DNA from: an uncultured Collinsella sp.
Lineage (GTDB): Bacteria; Actinomycetota; Coriobacteriia; Coriobacteriales; Coriobacteriaceae
Assembly: GCA_902494245.1 (NCBI GenBank)
Contig: CABUSR010000022.1
Coordinates: 1 to 30,523 of the forward strand
Length of the DNA: 30,523 nt
Direction: 5' to 3'
Positions within the stretch are counted from its first letter, which is position 1. The number at the start of each line of letters is the position of its first letter. The notes beneath the pieces are model-generated. The model was given only the letters and a program-made list of their open reading frames with translations. It was not told the DNA's origin and ran no database searches. This document shows positions 22,942 through 30,523 of the stretch, piece after piece. A program made the translations under genes and the position numbers.

Positions 22942-22974
22942 AAAAAACGGAGCCGTGTTGCCACGACTCCGTTT
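22942..22974 (-). terminator. Terminator of the malQ-glgP operon
   Basis: AAACGGAGCCGTG (22945-22957) pairs with CACGACTCCGTTT (22962-22974), with one mismatched position. The A-run at 22942-22947 gives a T-run on the minus strand. It lies 28 nt past the glgP stop. Confidence 0.85.
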
Positions 22975-23002
22975 CTCAAGAGGATGGGTAAGGGAAGCGA
23001 AA

Positions 23003-25270
<2,268 letters not shown>

Positions 25271-25316
25271 GTTTTCTCCTGTGATGGGTTGTTTCATGTC
25301 TGCAATTCATAAGAAG

Positions 25317-25350
25317 CCCGCGCGAGGGGATTGGGGTGGCCTCGCGCGGG
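25317..25350 (-). other. Stem-loop between malQ and glgP
   Basis: CCCGCGCGAGG (25317-25327) pairs perfectly with CCTCGCGCGGG (25340-25350). On the minus strand the stem is followed by CTTCTT, a poor T-tract, so partial termination or mRNA processing between the genes is more likely than full termination. Confidence 0.7.
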
Positions 25351-25398
25351 AAAAGCAAGCGCGTCCGCACGGTGGGGAGAGGTCGGGCGCGGTAGCTC

Positions 25399-26919
25399 CT
25401 ATTGAGGAAGCTCGATTTCGGCTTCCGACGGGATGCGGAAGTAGGTCTCGGTCCAGTCGGTGAGTTTGTGCTCGAGCTCGCGGGTGATGGCGCCGTCGAG
25501 CATGCGCCAGGTCCAGTTGCCGCCCAGCGTGGCAGGGGTGTTGATGCGCGCCTCGTTGCCCAAGTTGAGCAGGTCTTGCATGGTGTAGATGCACGTGTCA
25601 CTCACGCTGGCGGCGATGGTGCGATTGAGTGCATCTGCCATGGGTTCGCCGGCCTGCTGATGGGTGTACAGGGCTGCCTGCTCGCGCTGACGCGGGGTGG
25701 CCGTTCCCTCAAACCAACCGCGCGCCGTCTCGTTGTCGTGGGTGCCCACATAGGCGACGGTGTTGGCGATGTAGTTATGCGGCAGGTAGTACGAGTTGGT
25801 ACCCTCAAAGGCAAACTGCAGGATCTTCATGCCGGGGAAGCCCGAGTTGTCGCGCATGTCGATGACGCCGGGGGTGAGGAAGCCCAGGTCCTCGGCGATG
25901 ATGGGCAGCGTGCCGAGCTTTTCCTCGAGCGTCTTGAAGAACTTGAGGCCGGGACCCTGCGTCCACGAACCGTAGGACGAATCGGGCGAGGAGAACGGCA
26001 CCTCCCAATAGGCCTCGAAGCCGCGGAAGTGATCCAGGCGGATGACGTCGTACATGTCGAGGGCGGCGCGAATGCGGCCCTCCCACCAGGAGAAGCCATC
26101 GGACTCCATGGCGTCCCAGTCGTAGATGGGGTTGCCCCAGTACTGGCCGGTGGCCGAGAACTGGTCGGGCGGCGTGCCGGCGACGCTCACGGGATTGCCG
26201 GCGGCGTCGATCTTAAAGAGCTCAGGCGTCGCCCACATCTCGACGGAGTCACGCGAGACATAGATGGGCAGGTCGCCGATGATGAGAATGTCGCGCTCGT
26301 TGGCATAGGCCTTGAGGCGGCTCCATTGGCGGTCGAAGAAATACTGCGTCATCTGGTGGTAGAGCATGCGCGCGGGATGGGCGGCGCAGACCTTGGCGGA
26401 AGCCTCGCCGCGGGTGCGGAGCTCCGCGGGCCACTCCCAAAAGGCCTTGAGTCCGCACTCCTCTTTGACGGTCATGAACTCGCAGTAGGGGATGAGCCAG
26501 TCCTCGTTGGCCTGGATAAAGTCATCGAAATCGGCCGGCTTGTCGGCAGCAAAGCGCTCGGCGGCGCGGTCGAGAATCTGACGGCGGCCGCCAAAGATAG
26601 CACCGTAGTCGACATTGCTGGGGTCGGATCCCAGGTACACGCCATCGATATCGCGCTGCTCCAGATACCCTGCCTCGACAAGCTCGGCAAAGTCGATAAA
26701 GTTGGGGTTGCCTGCGCGGGCCGAGAACGACTGATAGGGCGAATCGCCATAGCTGGTCGTCGTAAGGGGCAGAATCTGCCAGTAATGTTGTTTGCACGAG
26801 GCGAGAAAATCGACGAAGTCGTAGGCATTCCAACCAAAGCCGCCGATTCCGTATGGTCCGGGCAGAGATGAGACGGGCATGAGGACGCCGCTTGCACGCT
26901 CCATGAGTGCGCTCACCAA
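25399..26919 (-). CDS. malQ: 4-alpha-glucanotransferase (amylomaltase)
   Basis: A GH77 enzyme that transfers alpha-1,4-glucan segments between maltodextrins and frees glucose. The nucleophile Asp is in IRLDHFRGFEAYWEVP and the acid/base Glu in IAEDLGFLTPGV; YVGTHDNETARGWFEG is the third conserved block. At 506 aa it is a compact bacterial form. The start is either GTG at 26919, just behind AAGAAGG, or ATG at 26904. The product is a substrate for GlgP encoded next. Operator E lies in its promoter. Confidence 0.94.
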   Translation of the reverse strand: MVSALMERASGVLMPVSSLPGPYGIGGFGWNAYDFVDFLASCKQHYWQILPLTTTSYGDSPYQSFSARAGNPNFIDFAELVEAGYLEQRDIDGVYLGSDPSNVDYGAIFGGRRQILDRAAERFAADKPADFDDFIQANEDWLIPYCEFMTVKEECGLKAFWEWPAELRTRGEASAKVCAAHPARMLYHQMTQYFFDRQWSRLKAYANERDILIIGDLPIYVSRDSVEMWATPELFKIDAAGNPVSVAGTPPDQFSATGQYWGNPIYDWDAMESDGFSWWEGRIRAALDMYDVIRLDHFRGFEAYWEVPFSSPDSSYGSWTQGPGLKFFKTLEEKLGTLPIIAEDLGFLTPGVIDMRDNSGFPGMKILQFAFEGTNSYYLPHNYIANTVAYVGTHDNETARGWFEGTATPRQREQAALYTHQQAGEPMADALNRTIAASVSDTCIYTMQDLLNLGNEARINTPATLGGNWTWRMLDGAITRELEHKLTDWTETYFRIPSEAEIELPQ

Positions 26920-26989
26920 CCTTCTTGTTGTGGGGTCGGCCTGCTGATGGGTGTGCAGTCCGCCTCCGATGTTCTGATTCGATACGCCT

Positions 26990-27016
26990 ATTGTAAAACA
27001 TGTTGTTTAAACATGT
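26990..27016 (-). promoter_or_regulatory. malQ promoter -10 with operator E
   Basis: On the minus strand TACAAT (26990-26995) is a good -10 box. TTGTTTAAACAT (27003-27014, plus reading) matches the shared palindrome at 11 of 12 positions and fills the -35/-10 spacer. It is embedded in a wider inverted repeat, ACATGTT/AACATGT (26999-27005 with 27010-27016). A -35 box is weak. Confidence 0.6.
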
Positions 27017-27067
27017 ACAGGCAAGATAAAAAAGTTGGTCGATTTTCGGCGAATGGTTACATGCCAT

Positions 27068-27102
27068 GAAAAAGCCCCGACCTCACAACGTGAGATCGGG
27101 GC
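27068..27102 (-). terminator. Terminator of galE
   Basis: GCCCCGACCTCAC (27074-27086) pairs with GTGAGATCGGGGC (27090-27102), with one mismatched position. The A-run at 27069-27073 gives a T-run on the minus strand. It lies 23 nt past the galE stop. Confidence 0.88.
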
Positions 27103-27124
27103 AAGAGCGGTATGTAGGTTTTTG

Positions 27125-28186
27125 CTACTCGGCGTCGGCGAAGCCGTTGGGGTTGTGGCTCTGCCAGTTCCAGCTATCGCGGCACATGTCCGCGATGTCG
27201 TACTGGGCCTTCCAGCCCATCATGCGCTCGGCCTTGGAGGCATCGCACCAGTTGGCAGCGATGTCGCCGGCGCGGCGCTCGCGGATCACGTAGGGCAGCT
27301 CCTTGCCACAAGCCTTGGAGAAGGCGGCGACGACCTCGAGTACCGAGGTGCCGGTGCCGGTGCCCAAGTTAAAGATCTCGACGCCGGTCTTGCCGTTCAT
27401 CCAGTTAAGGGCGGCAACGTGACCAGATGCCAGATCGCACACGTGGATGTAATCGCGCACGCCGGTGCCGTCGGGGGTGGGGTAGTCGTTGCCAAAGACC
27501 TGAACGGCCTCGAGCTTGCCCACGGCGACCTGGGCGACATAGGGCACCAGGTTGTTGGGGATGCCCTTGGGATCCTCGCCGATCAGGCCCGACGGATGGG
27601 CGCCGATGGGATTGAAATAACGGAGTAGCACGACGTCCCACTCGGGGTCGGCGGTGTGGACGTCCATAAGGATCTGCTCGATCATCCACTTGGTCCAACC
27701 ATAGGGGTTGGTCGCGGGCTTCTTAGGATCCTCCTCGGTGACGGGCGGGTTGTCCGGGTCGCCGTAGACGGTCGAGGAGCTCGAGAAGATGATGGACTTG
27801 CAGCCATGGTTGCGCATGACGTCGATGAGCACCAGGGTGTTCTCGATGTTGTTGTGGTAGTACTCGACGGGCTTGCTCACCGACTCGCCGACGGCCTTAA
27901 AGCCGGCAAAGTGGATGACGCGGTCGATCTGATGGGTATCGAAGATCTTGTTCATCGCATCGCGGTCGAGCACGTTGGCCTCGTAGAAGGTGAGGTTCTT
28001 GGCGGCCTCGTCGCCCACGATGGTCTTGACGCGGTCGACGGCGACGGCGCTGGAGTTGGAGAGATCATCGACGATGACGACCTGGTAGCCACCCTCGAGC
28101 AGCTGAACGACGGTGTGCGAGCCGATAAAGCCGGCGCCACCGGTAACGAGGACGCAGGTGTCTTTGGGGTCGAGTGCTTTGGACAT
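27125..28186 (-). CDS. galE: UDP-glucose 4-epimerase
   Basis: It interconverts UDP-galactose and UDP-glucose in the Leloir pathway and in making sugar donors for surface glycans. It is an extended SDR: VTGGAGFIGSHTVVQLL is the NAD-binding glycine motif, SSSSTVYG carries the Ser/Thr, and the catalytic YxxxK is in NPYGWTKWMIE. At 353 aa it is slightly longer than the E. coli enzyme. AGGAG lies upstream of the ATG at 28186. It is a single-gene unit with its own terminator, so its place in the maltodextrin regulon is not shown. Confidence 0.95.
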   Translation of the reverse strand: MSKALDPKDTCVLVTGGAGFIGSHTVVQLLEGGYQVVIVDDLSNSSAVAVDRVKTIVGDEAAKNLTFYEANVLDRDAMNKIFDTHQIDRVIHFAGFKAVGESVSKPVEYYHNNIENTLVLIDVMRNHGCKSIIFSSSSTVYGDPDNPPVTEEDPKKPATNPYGWTKWMIEQILMDVHTADPEWDVVLLRYFNPIGAHPSGLIGEDPKGIPNNLVPYVAQVAVGKLEAVQVFGNDYPTPDGTGVRDYIHVCDLASGHVAALNWMNGKTGVEIFNLGTGTGTSVLEVVAAFSKACGKELPYVIRERRAGDIAANWCDASKAERMMGWKAQYDIADMCRDSWNWQSHNPNGFADAE

Positions 28187-28380
28187 GTAGTCTCCTATCG
28201 AATCAGGAACACTTCTTCAGGGGAGTATAGCGCAGGCAGGGACGCCCAAATCGTGCGCTGTAGGAAAAGCAGAGGATTGTGCTAACGTACTCATAGAAGA
28301 GCTTGCGTACGCATAACCTGATCTTTGGCATTTGCTTACGAGCCGCTGACCTTGCAGTTTCCTGCCGTTCGTGGAAATCG

Positions 28381-28408
28381 TTGGGACGCGCCATATGTAC
28401 GCTAATAT
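28381..28408 (+). promoter_or_regulatory. Likely promoter of the secreted hydrolase gene
   Basis: TTGGGA (28381-28386), a 16-bp spacer and TAATAT (28403-28408). CATATGTAC (28392-28400) lies in the spacer and also occurs, inverted, in the control region of the TOPRIM gene (9629-9637). The start of transcription would be near 28415, giving a leader of about 38 nt. Confidence 0.5.
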
Positions 28409-28452
28409 GTATGAGTTGAGCGACATATAAATAAGCATGTAACGGAGTACAT

Positions 28453-29658
28453 ATGTCACCAAACAGCGATTCCATCCTTTCCCAGGAGCTCTCGCGCCGC
28501 ACTGCCCTCAAGGCCCTGTTCGGCGCCGCTTCTGCGGCAGTTCTTTTTGGCCTGCCCGCTCGCGCCCATGCGGCGGAGGCTTCCAAAGAAACCACCGATA
28601 AACTGAATGCCGCCCAGGCCCAGCTCGACGAGGTTCAGGCCCAGCTCGACAGCATCGCAAATGAGTATGCGGCGCTGGCCAACAAGAATGCCCAGACCCT
28701 CAACGACATCGAGAATGTCCAGGGCAAGATTGACGACACGCAGGCCCAGATCGATGAAAAGAAGGCCGAGCTCAAGAAGAAGCGCAACGACCTTTCCGAT
28801 CGCGTGGCCGCCAGCTACAAGTCCGGCGGCACGAACATCCTGTCGCTGCTGCTGGCCTCTGGCTCGTTTGAGGAACTCGTCGCCAACGCGCATTACGTTG
28901 AGAAGATCAACAAGAGCGACCGCGACGCCATCGAGGACATTCAGACCATCCAGGAAGAGCTCGATGCGCAAAAGACCGAGCTCGAGTCGCAGAAGGCCGA
29001 CTTAGAGAAGCTCAAGGACCAGCAGACTGCCCAGATGCAGGACATGCAGGCCAAGCAGCAAGAAGTCCAGACCGTGCTGAACGGTCTTTCCGACGACGTC
29101 AAGGAGCTCATGGCTCAGCGCGATTCCGAGATCCTCGCTGCCGCCCAGGCTGAGGAGGCCGCTAGGAAGGCTGCCGCTGCCGCGGCTGCCGCGAACAAGA
29201 ACAATTCCTACTCGGGTGGTTCGAGCTCGGGTGGTGGATCGTACGCGCCCGGAACTCCGCAGCAGAATGCCGGCTCGGGCAAGCAGCAGGCTGTCGTCAA
29301 CGCGTGCTACTCCACGCCTTCGCCGGGTCAGAACTGGTGCGCGGCGTGGGTTACCAATGTCTTCCGTAACGCCGGCGTTGGCTACTTTGGCGGCAACGCC
29401 TGCGACATGTTCAACGCCTGGTGCTATAGCTCCGACCGCTCGGCGCTGCAGGTGGGCATGATCGTGGCCGATTCCTCGCACAGCGGCACGGGTGCTCCGG
29501 GTCTTATCTACGGTCATGTGGGTATCTACGTTGGCGGCGGCATCGTTATGAGCAACGAGGGCGCCATCACGTCGAGGTCGCTTGACTCGTTCATTGGGTT
29601 CTACGGCACTGGCTCTGGCGTGCGCTGGGGCTGGCTCGGCGGTATTGCGCTGTCGTAA
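28453..29658 (+). CDS. Secreted coiled-coil peptidoglycan hydrolase (NlpC/P60- or CHAP-type)
   Basis: A 401-aa exported protein. The N-terminus SRRTALKALFG with a hydrophobic stretch ending ARAHA (about residue 40) looks like a Tat-type signal peptide. Residues about 45-245 are a long coiled coil rich in Q, A, E, K and D, like PcsB and CwlO, where it keeps the enzyme inactive until FtsEX-type partners act. A Gly/Ser linker (about 250-285) leads to a C-terminal cysteine peptidase domain with C296 in NWCAAWV and H355 in GHVGIYV. It likely cuts peptidoglycan peptides during cell separation. GGAG lies 8 nt upstream of the ATG. NlpC/P60 and CHAP cannot be separated by eye. Confidence 0.85.
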   Translation: MSPNSDSILSQELSRRTALKALFGAASAAVLFGLPARAHAAEASKETTDKLNAAQAQLDEVQAQLDSIANEYAALANKNAQTLNDIENVQGKIDDTQAQIDEKKAELKKKRNDLSDRVAASYKSGGTNILSLLLASGSFEELVANAHYVEKINKSDRDAIEDIQTIQEELDAQKTELESQKADLEKLKDQQTAQMQDMQAKQQEVQTVLNGLSDDVKELMAQRDSEILAAAQAEEAARKAAAAAAAANKNNSYSGGSSSGGGSYAPGTPQQNAGSGKQQAVVNACYSTPSPGQNWCAAWVTNVFRNAGVGYFGGNACDMFNAWCYSSDRSALQVGMIVADSSHSGTGAPGLIYGHVGIYVGGGIVMSNEGAITSRSLDSFIGFYGTGSGVRWGWLGGIALS

Positions 29659-29660
29659 AG

Positions 29661-29808
29661 CCGACTGGGCCGCGTGCCCGCCCGCAATATATTTGATTGC
29701 CTGCTCGGGCAGTCCTGCGCAAGACGAAGGCCACATTAAGTGGCCTTCTTTGCGTGCGGAACTCGCGATCAATCAAATATATTGCGGGCGGGCACGCGGC
29801 CCTCTCGG
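29661..29808 (+). repeat. Long-armed palindromic element, copy 3
   Basis: Arms 29667-29699 and 29770-29802 are perfect inverted repeats over 33 nt. A further CCGA (29661-29664) pairs with TCGG (29805-29808) after a two-base internal loop. The core is 70 nt (29700-29769); from 29713 on it matches copy 1 except for one base (C for T at 29766). Its 5' part, CTCGGGCAG, differs from CTCTACAG in copies 1 and 2 and is one base longer. It starts 2-8 nt after the hydrolase stop. Arm sequence is unrelated to the other copies. Confidence 0.92.
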
Positions 29809-29854
29809 GTCCTGAGCGCGACTCACCGGACTGGTTGTCTGAATTAAAGAAAGT

Positions 29855-29882
29855 GAAGGCCCCTTTCGGGGCCTTCTTTTTT
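29855..29882 (+). terminator. Intrinsic terminator between the hydrolase and murB
   Basis: GAAGGCCCC (29855-29863) pairs perfectly with GGGGCCTTC (29868-29876) around TTTC, with six T following. A-rich sequence on the left side means it may also end murB transcripts, whose stop codon overlaps its T-run. Copy 3 of the palindromic element is therefore not needed as the terminator here. Confidence 0.9.
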
Positions 29883-30523
29883 ATAAGAATTCGCCTACTC
29901 GGTGGACTTCGGGTTGTAGGTCTACGCCGAATTGCTCTTTGACTTTGGCTTGGATGTCGCGGATGAGTTCGTCGACGTTGGCGGCGGTGGCGTGGTTGGC
30001 GTTGACGATGAAGCCGCAGTGTTTTTCGCTCACCTGCGCGCCGCCGACAGCATGGCCGCGCAGACCGGCATCCATGATGAGCTTGCCGGCAAAGTAGCCC
30101 TCGGGGCGTTTGAAAGTGGAGCCGGCGCTCGGCATGTCGAGCGGCTGCTTGTCCTCGCGGCGCTGGCGGTAGTCGTCCATGTCGGCCTTGATCATCGCGG
30201 CGTTGCCCGGGGCGAGGTGAAAGGTGGCAGAGAGCACGATAAAGCCGTCGTCGGCGATGCGGCTCTTTCGATAACCCAGGTTGAGCTCGTCGACATCGAA
30301 CTCGATGATATTGCCGCTGCCGCGGGTGCCGTCGTCGAGCTGGCGAGCGGGTTTGTAGACGCGCACGGACTCCAGCACATCGGCCATGCAGGCACCGTAG
30401 GCACCGGCGTTCATGTAGCAGGCGCCGCCGACCGATCCGGGGATGCCCGAGATGGGCTCCATGCCGGTGAGGCAGGCCTCGGCTGCCGCGGCTGCGACAT
30501 CGGAAAGCAGCGCGCCGGCTGCC
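29881..30523 (-). CDS. murB: UDP-N-acetylenolpyruvoylglucosamine reductase, C-terminal part (cut by window end)
   Basis: An FAD enzyme that reduces enolpyruvyl-UDP-GlcNAc to UDP-MurNAc in peptidoglycan synthesis. Visible are GIPGSVGGACYMNAGAYG (FAD binding), PSAGSTFKRP with the proton-donor Ser, and LRGHAVGGAQVSEKHCGFIVN. About 213 codons are present; the frame runs off the right edge, and the N-terminal part lies beyond it. The ATG at 30462 is internal and not the start, because the frame and MurB-like sequence continue upstream. Confidence 0.94.
   Translation of the reverse strand, partial: AAGALLSDVAAAAAEACLTGMEPISGIPGSVGGACYMNAGAYGACMADVLESVRVYKPARQLDDGTRGSGNIIEFDVDELNLGYRKSRIADDGFIVLSATFHLAPGNAAMIKADMDDYRQRREDKQPLDMPSAGSTFKRPEGYFAGKLIMDAGLRGHAVGGAQVSEKHCGFIVNANHATAANVDELIRDIQAKVKEQFGVDLQPEVHRVGEFL

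Noticed and set aside
25402..26871. Long open frame antisense to malQ (489 codons)
   Set aside because: It is a GC-skew shadow of malQ, whose catalytic motifs are on the other strand. The same holds for the antisense frames at 5497-6870, 14495-15700 and 21313-22509.

Overview
The window looks like chromosome of a GC-rich Gram-positive gut actinobacterium of the class Coriobacteriia, most likely Collinsella or a close relative. This is an inference from base composition, strong AGGAG-type ribosome binding sites, the mix of Actinobacteria-like genes (a CwlM-like protein, Tat-type lipoprotein signals) with sugar-fermentation genes, and the gene order. No database search was run.

Layout. Positions 1-48 are the 3' end of a 5S rRNA followed by an intrinsic terminator. 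A rightward housekeeping operon follows (221-7044): acpS, nnr, alr, a family-4 uracil-DNA glycosylase, tsaE, and one gene fusing TsaB, RimI and TsaD. Next is cstA (7575-9464). Its leader holds a promoter with a palindrome in the spacer, a 14-codon leader peptide rich in Leu/Ile/Val, two alternative stems and an intrinsic terminator, which together suggest attenuation. A solitary gene with a JetD-like TOPRIM domain follows (9649-11841), then tRNA-Gln on the minus strand. Three minus-strand genes come next: a CwlM-like protein with a degenerate amidase region, a polyprenyl diphosphate synthase, and a PTS EIICB protein fused to a HAD phosphatase.

The right half is a carbohydrate module. It contains a GntR/UTRA regulator, a CUT1-type ABC transporter (binding protein, two permeases, ATPase), glycogen/maltodextrin phosphorylase, 4-alpha-glucanotransferase and galE. 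Five copies of a 12-bp palindrome close to TTGTTTAAACAA lie in the control regions of the PTS gene, the GntR gene, the ABC operon and malQ-glgP. This suggests one regulon, probably run by the GntR protein. Imported alpha-glucan oligosaccharides would be reshaped by MalQ and phosphorolysed by GlgP. The window ends with a secreted coiled-coil peptidoglycan hydrolase and the C-terminal part of murB.

Two non-coding structures stand out. (1) Three copies (7062-7186, 11850-11986, 29661-29808) of an element with a conserved core of about 69 nt, flanked by 28-34 nt inverted arms. The arms are perfect or nearly perfect within a copy but differ in sequence between copies, and each copy starts just after a stop codon. 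(2) An array at 22686-22903 of three 57-nt units. Each unit is a 15-nt inverted repeat around a loop of exactly 27 nt, with a period of 80-81 nt. I recognise neither as a described family.
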